From the NCBI RefSeq assembly GCF_019469425.1, contig NZ_CP048272.1, positions 992,001-1,056,000 of the forward strand: DNA of 64,000 nucleotides, given 5' to 3'. Below are positions 33,718 to 40,379 of the stretch, piece after piece. Made by a program: the position numbers and the translations under genes. This stretch comes from Bifidobacterium asteroides (lineage in GTDB: Bacteria; Actinomycetota; Actinomycetes; Actinomycetales; Bifidobacteriaceae). How positions within the stretch are numbered: position 1 is the first letter of the stretch; every line of letters begins with the position of its first letter. The notes beneath the pieces are model-generated. The model worked only from the letters and a program-made list of their open reading frames with translations. It had not been told where the DNA came from and did no database searches.

Positions 33718-33853
33718 TCGATTCCTCTTTCCATTCGATGCCCTGGCGCATCAGGTCCAATCGACGCCACATCACCAGGTCGCTCTTTGACAAGGCCGCC
33801 CGGAAGGACGGGTACCGGCAGAAATGCACCAGCAGGCGCTCAACCGCGCTCAC
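33710..33853 (-). CDS. Small phage protein, 47 residues
   Basis: The frame VSAVERLLVHFCRYPSFRAA continues through a basic helix to ESND at the end. The GTG start at 33853 has TGGAGAGGTGCTGGC, and the end overlaps SSB by 8 bases. It is helical with Arg and Trp. No function is evident. I include it because site, coupling and composition agree. Confidence 0.6.
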   Translation of the reverse strand: MSAVERLLVHFCRYPSFRAALSKSDLVMWRRLDLMRQGIEWKEESND

Positions 33854-34124
33854 GCCAGCACCTCTCCAACGCCGTCGACAGGCCCGTGCCCCTGCGGGAG
33901 CGTCGGGCCCTGGACAGCCAGGCCGCTTTGGCCCGTGACTGCTGCATCAGGTAGCGCGACTCGGCGGCCATCCGCCTGCTGCGCTCGCCGGCCCACGCGC
34001 AGCCGGCCACGGCGATGGTGTCCGCCACCTCGTTCAGGAAGGCATCGACCTGATCCGTGTCGTAGCCCTCACGCAGGCGATGGGTATCGAACTCCTTGTC
34101 ATGCACATCCTTGGGTGTCAGCAT
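33840..34124 (-). CDS. DivIVA-domain phage protein
   Basis: The 94-residue product starts MLTPKDVHDKEFDTHRLREG and continues YDTDQVDAFLNEVADTI, the conserved N-terminal domain of DivIVA/Wag31 proteins that mark cell poles and organise growth in actinobacteria. Only this domain is present; the long coiled coil is replaced by a short Arg-rich tail. ATG 34124 has GGAGGGAGGCGGCGA. A phage copy could compete with host DivIVA and stop pole growth during infection, but that is inference. Confidence 0.75.
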   Translation of the reverse strand: MLTPKDVHDKEFDTHRLREGYDTDQVDAFLNEVADTIAVAGCAWAGERSRRMAAESRYLMQQSRAKAAWLSRARRSRRGTGLSTALERCWRERG

Positions 34125-34351
34125 TCGCCGCCTCCCTCCGCGGTGCCCTGGCGCAGGGCACCGGCCTTGTACGCCCGCACCACAGCCGGGTCGTACCTGA
34201 CGGCTCGGCCCAGCTTGTAGTACTCGTGCAACTCCCGGCCCTCGAACCGCCACAGGGCGAGGGTCTTGACCGGGATCCCCAGATATGCGGAAACCCGCCG
34301 GGGAGACCATGGCGTCTCGGCCCCGGAGCGTTCAATCGTCCTGGCTTCCAT
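34118..34351 (-). CDS. Helix-turn-helix protein (excisionase/MerR-type)
   Basis: The 77-residue product has SPRRVSAYLGIPVKTLALWR, a helix-turn-helix, followed by a small wing YYKLGRAVRYDPAVV and an Ala/Gly tail. This is the excisionase-like HTH_17 pattern. ATG 34351 follows GAAGGAGGTGCGCG. It is near the start of the early lytic operon, where an excisionase would be needed, although it is far from the integrase gene. Confidence 0.75.
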   Translation of the reverse strand: MEARTIERSGAETPWSPRRVSAYLGIPVKTLALWRFEGRELHEYYKLGRAVRYDPAVVRAYKAGALRQGTAEGGGEC

Positions 34352-34736
34352 CGCGCACCTCCTTCGCCTCTGCCATGCCGGCGCGTGTCAGCCGGTAGCG
34401 CGAGCACCTGCCGCCAGCCTCGCTGCGGCCCCCCTGGTCCGCGACCTCCACCAGGCCCAGCCGGCACAGCTCGGACAGGCGCGTGCGGATCGTGGACTCG
34501 CCCAGCGGGCGGACCTGCGGGTGCCGCCGTTCATGGATCCTCTGGGCCCTGCGATGCACCCGCCATGCCTCGACAGGTGCGGCGTTGTGCCGACGCAGTT
34601 CCAGCAACGCCTCCAGGGTCAGCCGCTGCTTCTCCTTGGTCTTCACCCGGCCGGCCGCCTCGAAGCTGGTGGACGGGTCACCCTCACGGGTGGGTGCCTC
34701 CAGCAGATCCTCTATCGTGGGTTGCCTCAGTCGCAC
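34332..34736 (-). CDS. Winged-helix transcription factor, phage early
   Basis: The 134-residue product has a linker, a helical segment LTLEALLELRRHNAAPVEAW and a winged helix around GESTIRTRLSELCRLGLVEV with a wing RCSRYRLTRAG. This is a MarR/PadR-like small DNA-binding fold. GTG 34736 is preceded by GGGGAGGTGGGATC and overlaps the gene before by 10 bases. It could control early-gene timing. Confidence 0.65.
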   Translation of the reverse strand: MRLRQPTIEDLLEAPTREGDPSTSFEAAGRVKTKEKQRLTLEALLELRRHNAAPVEAWRVHRRAQRIHERRHPQVRPLGESTIRTRLSELCRLGLVEVADQGGRSEAGGRCSRYRLTRAGMAEAKEVRDGSQDD

Positions 34737-34906
34737 AGATCCCACCTCCCCAGCCCGTACCAAGCCAGGGCCAGGCCGGCAACGGCTGCCGCCAGGTGCG
34801 CCAATGAGAGCACACCTCTGGTGAGCGCGTACGCCAGCCACGTCGACCCCCAGCCTGCGAGCAGCAGGCCAGCAGACCCCGCCAACAGGAACAGGAACGC
34901 TTTCAT
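34727..34906 (-). CDS. Small membrane protein, 59 residues
   Basis: The protein MKAFLFLLAGSAGLLLAGWG continues with a second helix HLAAAVAGLALAWYGLG and ends DLCD. Two membrane helices span almost all of it. ATG 34906 follows AAGGAGGGACAGCG. The same frame is open upstream to ATG 35188 (MSGNSIPAKPKQG), which would add a polar 94-residue extension; the ribosome binding site supports the shorter protein. It is the first gene of the early operon. Confidence 0.6.
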   Translation of the reverse strand: MKAFLFLLAGSAGLLLAGWGSTWLAYALTRGVLSLAHLAAAVAGLALAWYGLGRWDLCD

Positions 34907-35355
34907 CGCTGTCCCTCCTTGATGAGCTCTGTCGCTTTCGCCGCTATCTATACAGTGATGGGCGGTTTGCTCATTCGCCGGCCATTGGCAGCTCATTTCG
35001 GTCTTCTCGTTTCCATCGGTTGATAGCTGGGTTTTCAGCAGGGTCTGTTCGCCCGCGTCGCCGCGCTGGTACAAGAGCGGCAAGGCTGGCGGTTCCTTTC
35101 TGTGGGAGAACAGCAGCATCTTTAGCGTGGCCTGTTTGGGCTTTTCCATGCCCTGCTTTGGTTTGGCGGGTATACTGTTTCCAGACATTGGAATAACCAA
35201 CTTTCTTGTCTATGAAGCCGCTGCGTCACCAGCGGTTTCTTCTTTTCTTTTGTAAAAGTGAGGCCGGGGCGGCGGGGAAAACCGCCCCGACGATCCCCTA
35301 AGATGGATAGCGAAGCCGTATATCCGGTACGGCTCCCATCGAAGGGGAAGAATCA
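34907..35355. other. Early-region control interval
   Basis: This 449-base stretch separates the leftward early operon from rightward small genes. It holds a possible upstream extension of the small membrane protein frame, a U-rich hairpin at 35215-35252 and a second hairpin at about 35263-35288 (CGGGGCGG, loop, CCGCCCCG). A TATAGAT on the minus strand near 34960 might be the -10 of the early promoter, but no good -35 is visible. I see no other gene. Confidence 0.45.
35215..35252 (+). terminator. Rho-independent terminator, plus strand
   Basis: A 9-bp stem AAGCCGCTG with CAGCGGTTT (one G-U pair, loop CGTCAC) is followed by TTCTTTTCTTTT. It faces rightward transcription that would enter the 35356 gene. 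No plus-strand gene ends directly before it, so it may limit antisense transcription or form an attenuator in front of the small gene. Confidence 0.6.
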
Positions 35356-35589
35356 ATGGTCAATGGTCTGTTCCTGGGGAATAAGAGAGAAGCCTGGCTG
35401 CTCGCCGACAGTGAGAATCCGAAAGATCTCATGGAGAACCTTGCCCGAGCAGCCAAAGAAGGCACGACTGTTTTTGTGAAGGCCAGAAAGGCATCTACCG
35501 GGCCGGAACTTCAGGTTGCAATAAACCCAAGTGTCATTCCTTTTTGGTTCGTGGATTCGGTGACCAGGCAGAAAGGCACAATCTATTGA
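35356..35589 (+). CDS. Small prophage protein, 77 residues
   Basis: The product starts MVNGLFLGNKREAWLLADSE and has a helix LMENLARAAKEGTTV and a beta C-terminus with PFWFVDSVTRQKGT. ATG 35356 has GAAGGGGAAGAATCA in front. It is one of several small rightward genes in the lysogeny region and could be expressed in the lysogen. Family unknown. Confidence 0.6.
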   Translation: MVNGLFLGNKREAWLLADSENPKDLMENLARAAKEGTTVFVKARKASTGPELQVAINPSVIPFWFVDSVTRQKGTIY

Positions 35590-35612
35590 GACGTGGTCGG
35601 CGCTGACGGAAG

Positions 35613-35786
35613 TCATCGGACGCCCCCGACCTTGTCTATGACATTCAGGAGACGGTCGGTGGAGTTGAATTCTGCGGTGGCGCGGAGCGTGGCAGCGATG
35701 GCAATGCCGACACCGATGGCGGCCACGCCTGATCCAAGCAGCACCGCCGTAGATTTAAACATGATTTTCACGGTTTTGGTCTTCAT
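35613..35786 (-). CDS. Small membrane protein, 57 residues
   Basis: On the minus strand ATG 35786 follows AAAAGGGGAAGCA and gives MKTKTVKIMFKSTAVLLGSG, continuing with a Gly/Ala/Ile-rich membrane helix and a polar tail ending DKVGGVR. It is divergent from the 35835 gene with 48 bases between. A single-helix lysogenic protein with a short tail may act in superinfection exclusion, but this is unproven. Confidence 0.55.
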   Translation of the reverse strand: MKTKTVKIMFKSTAVLLGSGVAAIGVGIAIAATLRATAEFNSTDRLLNVIDKVGGVR

Positions 35787-35834
35787 TGCTTCCCCTTTTC
35801 TGCGAGCCCTGATGATTGAGACAAGGGGTCGTCG

Positions 35835-36461
35835 ATGCCGCAGTTGTGGTTGTTGGTCTTATGTGGTGTTGTTTGTGGTTGGGTAGAGGATCGGGGGTTT
35901 TGTTTTATGGGTGCGGTCTGGGATTGGGTCGGCGGTAATGCTGCCACGGTGGGCGGTTGGGTTCTGACCTTGGTCGTGGCCGTTGCCGGGTGGGTTATAA
36001 ATGGTTTGCGCGTCCGGAAGCAGGATGCCGAGAGCATGGAAGCCAAGCAGAAAGAGCTTGACAACTCGAAAGAGCGTGAGCACACGCTGAAGGCGCAGTT
36101 GGAAGAGCAGCGCAAGGCAGCGGAAGCGTTGCAGGGGCAGTTGGACCAGCTCGAGGAAGCGAACCGGCTTTTCGAGCAAGCCAACCCGACTGATTCCGAT
36201 CCCTGGGGTCCTGCGGTCAAGGTTCGAGGTAAGCAGTACCGTGTGACCAACGAGGGGCCGAGAGACGTTGTGGTCGAAAAGGTCGGACCAGACGATGACC
36301 AGCTCCCGTTCAGTTTCGACAGCCATGTGCCTTTCGACTGCGGTGCCGGAGACGGAATCGACTGCTTCGTACCAGATACCGGCATGGGTACTGCAGCCAT
36401 CAAAATCAGCTGGCGCTTCGTCGGCAGTACGGACTTAAGGACCACACGTCGGCCGGTGTGA
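35835..36461 (+). CDS. Membrane-anchored coiled-coil prophage protein
   Basis: From ATG 35835 (AAGGGGTCGTCG in front) the product has 208 residues; ATG 35907 gives 184 and begins MGAVWDWVGGNAATVGGWVL. A membrane helix lies around GWVLTLVVAVAGWVINGL, then a charged coiled coil (KQKELDNSKEREHTLKAQLE) and a beta C-terminal domain with VFVPDTGMG-like Cys-containing strands. Its place in the lysogeny region, divergent from a small membrane protein, suggests a lysogenic function such as exclusion. The family is unknown. Confidence 0.6.
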   Translation: MPQLWLLVLCGVVCGWVEDRGFCFMGAVWDWVGGNAATVGGWVLTLVVAVAGWVINGLRVRKQDAESMEAKQKELDNSKEREHTLKAQLEEQRKAAEALQGQLDQLEEANRLFEQANPTDSDPWGPAVKVRGKQYRVTNEGPRDVVVEKVGPDDDQLPFSFDSHVPFDCGAGDGIDCFVPDTGMGTAAIKISWRFVGSTDLRTTRRPV

Positions 36462-36474
36462 CACGTGGCGACGT

Positions 36475-36684
36475 TCATAACAGTCCTCCCATAAATTGTC
36501 GAACGTCCTCGGTGCTGACAATCTTGTATTTCTCGTACGTCACCAGACACTTGCCGGCACCGAAGGACTCAAAGGAGATGGGGGCGTCAGTCAATCCGGA
36601 AGTGGGCGAGATTGCCGGCTCGTGCAACAGGTCGTTGACGATTGCCGCATTCTCCTTGTCTGGCGTTACCCTCACGGAAGTCAT
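36475..36684 (-). CDS. Small prophage protein, 69 residues
   Basis: The product begins MTSVRVTPDKENAAIVNDLL, with LTDAPISFESFGAGKC and YEKYKIVSTEDVRQFMG later. ATG 36684 overlaps the end of the preceding frame as ATGA and has AGAGAAGGCGCG upstream. No family recognised. It could be a partner of the preceding gene. Confidence 0.5.
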   Translation of the reverse strand: MTSVRVTPDKENAAIVNDLLHEPAISPTSGLTDAPISFESFGAGKCLVTYEKYKIVSTEDVRQFMGGLL

Positions 36685-37175
36685 CGCGCCTTCTCTACTG
36701 CCGACGTCGGGTGTTTAACGTGATGTCTGAATGAGACAATGAGGGCACTTACGCAAAGGAGGGAGGTGAGGGAATGCAGCAAGACCCTATTGACTCGGCG
36801 AAGGATGCCCGGGAGGCCGCGCAATTTGGAAACACTCAGCGGGCGCTGGTCGCGTTGGCTGATGCTGTGCAGGGCATAGCCGAGTACCAGAGGTATATAC
36901 GTAACGACCAGTTGAAGATCAAGAAGGCGTTGAACATCCCCTGATATGTGTCTCTTGTCGTTCATTGAGGAGAGCTCCATCTCCCGGTGGACGACGTTCT
37001 GCACTGCGCCCAGCATGGCGGGGTGCTGCCTCTCGAACTCTTCTGCCGACATGGGGGCGTCCACAGTCCGGCTGTTTCCCGGTTCGTCACCGATGACATC
37101 TCGTACACCAGCAAACGGGCCAGTTGATTCATTAGCGAGTGGCCTTCCCGCCGTCTTCTGGTAAACCTGCGACAT
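36681..37175 (-). CDS. Hypothetical lysogeny-region protein overlapping an antisense gene
   Basis: ATG 37175 overlaps the preceding HTH gene's stop (TAATG). The first 78 residues are protein-like (MSQVYQKTAGRPLANEST, then DAPMSAEEFERQHPAMLG). The second half lies opposite the well-supported plus-strand gene at 36774-36944 and reads as Leu/Arg/Ser-rich with one hydrophobic stretch. The ATGA at its end favours the full frame, while the antisense gene disfavours it. Function unknown. Confidence 0.45.
   Translation of the reverse strand: MSQVYQKTAGRPLANESTGPFAGVRDVIGDEPGNSRTVDAPMSAEEFERQHPAMLGAVQNVVHREMELSSMNDKRHISGDVQRLLDLQLVVTYIPLVLGYALHSISQRDQRPLSVSKLRGLPGILRRVNRVLLHSLTSLLCVSALIVSFRHHVKHPTSAVEKAR
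36774..36944 (+). CDS. Small helical protein, 56 residues
   Basis: ATG 36774 follows AAAGGAGGGAGGTGAGGGA, the strongest ribosome binding site of the region. The product starts MQQDPIDSAKDAREAAQFG and continues with an amphipathic helix ALVALADAVQGIAEYQRYI. Composition and codon use look genuine. It lies antisense to the second half of the 36681-37175 frame. Function unknown; it is below usual length cut-offs. Confidence 0.55.
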   Translation: MQQDPIDSAKDAREAAQFGNTQRALVALADAVQGIAEYQRYIRNDQLKIKKALNIP

Positions 37176-37459
37176 TACTCCTCCTCTTCTGCGAGCGCCG
37201 AAGGTGTTGCATCGATTTTCGTTGTTGAGCGCTCCTCTGCGCGCCGGAGGATTTCGGAGGGTAGCACTCCAGCAGCCTTTGCCGTCCCGATGAACTCGTC
37301 CAGAGACATGTTGTGCTGTTTGTTGAATCTGGCACCGACAGACTGACGGTTGAGACCTAGGACTTGTCCCAGTTGCACATTGCTGATACCGCTGGCCCTT
37401 TTAGTTCGAAGAAGTTCGTCCATCGTCAACGAAGTCAATGTGTCTAAATTTTTAGTCAT
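37175..37459 (-). CDS. HTH regulator, divergent from the repressor-like gene
   Basis: The 94-residue product (from ATG 37459) begins MTKNLDTLTSLTMDELLR and has a helix-turn-helix GISNVQLGQVLGLNRQSVG followed by RFNKQHNMSLDEFIG. There is no good ribosome binding site before ATG 37459; ATG 37486 immediately upstream would be leaderless-like. It is placed divergently from the other HTH gene across a short operator-like region. This fits a Cro/CI-type pair; which of the two is the lysogeny repressor cannot be told. Confidence 0.65.
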   Translation of the reverse strand: MTKNLDTLTSLTMDELLRTKRASGISNVQLGQVLGLNRQSVGARFNKQHNMSLDEFIGTAKAAGVLPSEILRRAEERSTTKIDATPSALAEEEE

Positions 37460-37545
37460 AGGAAAACTGTACAAATATTTGGTCATTGTGACAAGTCCAA
37501 CACGCCGTTTGTCGAATTATTTGGACAATTGGTTATTGTTGAGAC
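37460..37545. promoter_or_regulatory. Divergent promoter/operator region of the phage switch
   Basis: The AT-rich 86 bases between the two HTH genes contain repeated units such as ATATTTGGTCATTGTGACA (37475-37493) and TTATTTGGACAATTGG (37518-37533), both sharing ATTTGG-CA-TTG. Such repeats are expected for binding of the divergent HTH proteins. -10-like boxes are present but not unambiguous. Confidence 0.5.
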
Positions 37546-37929
37546 ATGGCATTAAAAGGTCGGACATGGTCGGATGTAGACAAGAGGTTTGTTGTCTATA
37601 TCAATCGCCGTATCAAAGAAGATCCACGTAAGTTATCCCTAAGAACTATTGAGAGACTAACGGGGATTAAGCATGGTCGGCTCGGTGGCCTGCTCAATAT
37701 GACAGCCGGCGTCCCAACCATAGATGAATTTATCGGCCTTTGTCGCTTGGTTGGTCTTGAAGCATCTTCTGTCATGCGGATGTTGGAGACAACAGCCGAA
37801 GAGCCTAACACAAGAGCTGACGGGCTGGATAAATTGCTGGATCAGGTTGCGGCTCATCCGGAAGATTTCGATATCGCCGCTCTGCACGATCCGAATGCGG
37901 CAATGGAAAGGGAGACTCCACGAGATTGA
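37546..37929 (+). CDS. HTH repressor-like protein
   Basis: The 127-residue product has a helix-turn-helix in KLSLRTIERLTGIKHGRLGG and a following helix GVPTIDEFIGLCRLVGLEA, with an acidic C-terminal tail. Its third helix segment resembles the DEFIG element of the divergent HTH protein, as for paired regulators. ATG 37546 has no clear ribosome binding site, suggesting leaderless translation from a promoter in the intergenic region. It is followed after 22 bases by the ImmA-like peptidase, a typical repressor/anti-repressor pair. Confidence 0.68.
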   Translation: MALKGRTWSDVDKRFVVYINRRIKEDPRKLSLRTIERLTGIKHGRLGGLLNMTAGVPTIDEFIGLCRLVGLEASSVMRMLETTAEEPNTRADGLDKLLDQVAAHPEDFDIAALHDPNAAMERETPRD

Positions 37930-37951
37930 GATTCAGAGGGAGAAAGCGGGC

Positions 37952-38350
37952 ATGAAACATCCTGATATAGCTGAATTATTGCGCGAAGCAATGATGCTTC
38001 AAGTCAGGGTTGAAGAGCGTGCACTTATCCCGGATTTATGCGGATTTTACTGGGATGAGAACCGCACGATTATGCTGAATAATTGCCTGTCCGAATGGCA
38101 ATACCGCTGCACCCTCTGCCACGAGCTCGTGCACGCCAAACACCACGACTCGGGCTGCGGACTGGCCGGCGCAAAAGGCGAGCGCCGGGCCCGCAAGGAG
38201 ACAGCCTTGCGCCTCGTGGATCCAGTGGAGTATGCGAGCGCCGAGGCCACATATGACGGTGACATGTTTTTAATAGCCTCGGAGCTGGGCGTGACCGTCC
38301 AAGTTATCAATGATTACAGAATGTGGCTCGACAACAACGTCAGGGCCTGA
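37952..38350 (+). CDS. ImmA/IrrE-type metallopeptidase
   Basis: ImmA-like peptidases cleave the phage repressor. The 132-residue product carries the zinc motif HELVHAKHH (HExxH at about residue 57) and the surrounding CLSEWQYRCTLCHELV pattern. A C-terminal helix with FLIASELGVTVQVINDYRMW is also typical. ATG 37952 has AGGGAGAAAGCGGGC. The repressor-like gene upstream is its likely target. Confidence 0.85.
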   Translation: MKHPDIAELLREAMMLQVRVEERALIPDLCGFYWDENRTIMLNNCLSEWQYRCTLCHELVHAKHHDSGCGLAGAKGERRARKETALRLVDPVEYASAEATYDGDMFLIASELGVTVQVINDYRMWLDNNVRA

Positions 38351-38365
38351 CGAGAGGGAGAACGG

Positions 38366-39025
38366 ATGAAGACTGGAATATGCGCTCGCGGTATCGTGGC
38401 CGTGATTGGGGCTTTGACGATGGTGCTGAGCCTGTCCGCCTGCGACACTCAGAAGGAGGTGCCTGACGTGACGGGGAAAAGCTTCTCGGAAGCCACCGCG
38501 ACTTTGTCGAAGGCAGGGTTCACGTACGATGCCAAGGATGGGACCGACCGCATCGCATTCGATGGCACGGTCACGGGTCAGGACCCCAAGGGGGGCACCA
38601 AGACCGATGATACGAAAGTGAAGCTCACGGTGAAGAGCTCCATGGATGAGTTCCGTGAGAAAAACGAGCAGCAGCAGAAGGAAATGGCTGAGAAAAAGGC
38701 GCAGCAGCAGAAGGAAATGGCTGAGAAAAAGGCGCAGCAGCAGAACACGCCCGCTCCCAGCGCAGAGAAGTCCACATCGGGTGGTCTTACCCAGACATAC
38801 GCCCTGTTGGCTTGCAGGCAAAGAGGTAAGCAGGAGTTCCCTTACGGGTTCAAACCGCATTTCATAACAGATGCGGCTGAGCCGATATGGTCCCCAGACA
38901 GCGTGCTGCTCCAGTTCGGGGCCACGGTGAAGAACGAGTACAACGCGAAGCGTGATGTGACCGTGAACTGCAATGTGCGCGGATCCAACGACAAACCGGA
39001 AGTGTTCGGCTGGACGGCCCAGTAG
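38366..39025 (+). CDS. PASTA-domain lipoprotein, possible superinfection exclusion factor
   Basis: The 219-residue product starts with a signal peptide and a lipobox LSAC, so it is lipid-anchored outside the membrane. Residues about 30-90 form one PASTA domain (VPDVTGKSFSEATATLSKAG), which binds peptidoglycan or its precursors. A Gln/Lys/Glu tandem repeat follows as a stalk, then a C-terminal beta domain with Cys pair. ATG 38366 has GAGAGGGAGAACGG. Prophage lipoproteins in this position block DNA entry of related phages in other hosts, so a similar role is inferred. Confidence 0.75.
   Translation: MKTGICARGIVAVIGALTMVLSLSACDTQKEVPDVTGKSFSEATATLSKAGFTYDAKDGTDRIAFDGTVTGQDPKGGTKTDDTKVKLTVKSSMDEFREKNEQQQKEMAEKKAQQQKEMAEKKAQQQNTPAPSAEKSTSGGLTQTYALLACRQRGKQEFPYGFKPHFITDAAEPIWSPDSVLLQFGATVKNEYNAKRDVTVNCNVRGSNDKPEVFGWTAQ
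38678..38743 (+). repeat. 33-bp tandem repeat in the lipoprotein stalk
   Basis: Two identical 33-base units at 38678-38710 and 38711-38743 encode KEMAEKKAQQQ twice. The perfect identity at the DNA level suggests recent duplication and a length that may vary between strains. Confidence 0.85.
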
Positions 39026-39039
39026 GGCGACCCAAAAAT

Positions 39040-39068
39040 GCCCCGTCTGCACTGCCATGCGACGGGGC
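39040..39068 (-). terminator. Hairpin between lipoprotein and integrase genes
   Basis: The 8-bp stem GCCCCGTC with GACGGGGC encloses a 13-base loop. On the minus strand it is followed by ATTTTTGG, a short U-run; on the plus strand the tail is weak. It may end leftward transcription or partly separate the lipoprotein and integrase messages. Confidence 0.5.
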
Positions 39069-39135
39069 GGTGAGAACAAATCAATGCGAAATGCCTCACG
39101 CTTCATTCTAGCGTCGGGGCGGAATGGAGCGAACC

Positions 39136-40308
39136 ATGGCGAGTGTGAGCGCGTACGAGACGGCCAAGGGCCGGCGGTACATGGTCCGGTATCGGACCCC
39201 GGACCACAGGCCCACCATCAAGCGGGGGTTCACGCGCAAGAAGGACGCGGAGCTGTTCGCAGCCAAACTGGAGACACAGCTCAACGACGGCACTTTCGTG
39301 GATGTCTCCAAAGGGCGCAGGACGGTGGGGGAGCTGGCACCCGCGTGGCTGGCGAAGAAGAGGATAGCGGTCAAGGCCAGCTACTACTACACGCTTGAGA
39401 CGGCGTGGAAAGTGCATGTGGAGCCCAGGTGGGCGAAACGCTCCATCCGCTCCATCAAACGCAGCGAGATACAGCGGTGGGTGGCCGGCCTGTCCACGGG
39501 CGACGAGGGCCGGCCGAAGAGCGCCAGCGTCGTCATCCGGGCATACGGCATCCTCGCCGGCATACTGGACGATGCGAAGGCTGACAGGCTGCTCGCCGAG
39601 AATCCGGCCCGCGGGGTGACCCTGCCGAAGCGCCGGCGCAAACCCCACATTTACCTCACTGAGCGGCAGTTGTACGCCCTTTCGGACGCCTGCCTGATAC
39701 CAGGCAGGAACAGGAACGCCGACCATGAGCGCTTCCAGCGCTCAGTGCTGGTGCTCGTGCTCGGGACCACCGGCATGAGGTGGGGCGAGTGCATCGGCAT
39801 GCGCATAGGCCTGGTGGACTTCCGCCGGCACCGCATGCAGGTCAGGGTGTCCGCAACGGAAGTCGACGGCAGGATGGAGGTGGACGTGCCCAAGACCGGC
39901 AGCGAGCGCAGCGTGGTGTTCCCCGCCGTCCTCGACGACAGGCTGCACCGGCTGATCGGCGGGCGCGGTACTGACGAGCTGTTGTTCACGGGGAGCTTCC
40001 ATGGCTACGTGAAGTCGGTGTCGCCGAAGGATGGCGGCAAGTGGTTCGCCCGTGCGTGCGATGCGGCCGGGTTGGAGCGGATGACCATCCATGACCTGCG
40101 GCACACGGCGGCCAGCCTGATGGTCAAGAGCGGGGCGAACGTGAAGGCCATCCAGCGGCAGCTGGGGCACACGTCGGCCGCGATGACCCTGGATGTGTAT
40201 GCGGATCTGTTCGACGAGGACCTGGATTCGGTGGGGGAGTCGATGAACGAGCTGCTGCTGCAAAGTGCGCTCAAAGTGCGCTCAAAATCTGTTTCGCAGG
40301 TTGCGTGA
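39136..40308 (+). CDS. Tyrosine integrase
   Basis: It integrates the phage at the tRNA-Ala 3' end. An AP2-like arm-binding N-terminus (TAKGRRYMVRYRTPDHRP, then GFTRKKDAELFA) and a core-binding helical domain precede the catalytic domain. Catalytic residues are R215 in TTGMRWGE, H319 and R322 in MTIHDLRHTAASLM, the histidine of QLGHTSAAM, and Y355 in LDVYADLF. ATG 39136 has GGAGCGAACC; ATG 39124 is possible. The last codons contain the right arm-type repeat. The gene ends 48 bases from attR, the usual arrangement. Confidence 0.93.
   Translation: MASVSAYETAKGRRYMVRYRTPDHRPTIKRGFTRKKDAELFAAKLETQLNDGTFVDVSKGRRTVGELAPAWLAKKRIAVKASYYYTLETAWKVHVEPRWAKRSIRSIKRSEIQRWVAGLSTGDEGRPKSASVVIRAYGILAGILDDAKADRLLAENPARGVTLPKRRRKPHIYLTERQLYALSDACLIPGRNRNADHERFQRSVLVLVLGTTGMRWGECIGMRIGLVDFRRHRMQVRVSATEVDGRMEVDVPKTGSERSVVFPAVLDDRLHRLIGGRGTDELLFTGSFHGYVKSVSPKDGGKWFARACDAAGLERMTIHDLRHTAASLMVKSGANVKAIQRQLGHTSAAMTLDVYADLFDEDLDSVGESMNELLLQSALKVRSKSVSQVA
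40266..40288. repeat. Right arm-type repeat, two TGCGCTCAAA units
   Basis: Exact copy of 6251-6273 in the same orientation. Here it lies inside the last codons of the integrase gene, 68 bases from the attR core. Two 10-bp units a base apart fit an arm-binding site. Confidence 0.6.
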
Positions 40309-40325
40309 TGTGTCCTGAACGTTGA

Positions 40326-40351
40326 AATCCCGGCCCTTTCGGACCGGGATT
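40326..40351 (-). terminator. Phage-supplied hairpin downstream of the tRNA-Ala gene
   Basis: On the minus strand a stem of about 11 bp with one mismatch (AATCCCGGTCC with GGGCCGGGATT, loop GAAA) lies five bases beyond the tRNA 3' end, with a short TTTC tail. It resembles the displaced original terminator at 6064-6095 in its AATCCCG core, so the phage seems to bring a replacement 3'-end signal for the tRNA. Confidence 0.6.
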
Positions 40352-40355
40352 AATC

Positions 40356-40379
40356 GTGGAGCTAGGGGGATTCGAACCC
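40356..40379. repeat. attR core
   Basis: The 24 bases equal attL (6100-6123). They restore the tRNA-Ala T arm and acceptor strand at this end, so integration leaves the tRNA intact. Confidence 0.88.

Larger units (their letters stand above)
6100..40379. mobile_element. Complete siphovirus-type prophage integrated in tRNA-Ala
   Basis: The element is bounded by a 24-bp direct repeat (6100-6123 and 40356-40379) that is the 3' end of a tRNA-Ala gene. It encodes a tyrosine integrase next to the tRNA, divergent lysogeny regulators, replication genes, terminase, portal, head, long-tail and lysis modules in canonical order. Most genes are on the minus strand with ATGA overlaps. Lesions are a frameshift near the start of the tape measure gene and a broken small gene at 26418-26800. 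The tape-measure frameshift would decide whether it can still make particles. Confidence 0.93.

Noticed and set aside
35593-35886. 97-codon plus-strand frame
   Set aside because: It is opposite the better-supported 57-residue minus-strand membrane gene and overlaps the start of the 35835 gene.
6251-40288. The TGCGCTCAAA repeats as the real att cores
   Set aside because: The 24-bp tRNA-Ala 3' end repeat explains both ends, regenerates the tRNA and lies next to the displaced terminator; the inner repeats fit arm sites better.
6100-40379. CRISPR array or insertion sequences in the window
   Set aside because: No regularly spaced repeats and no transposase frames or terminal inverted repeats were seen; the direct repeats found are att/arm sites or coding repeats.
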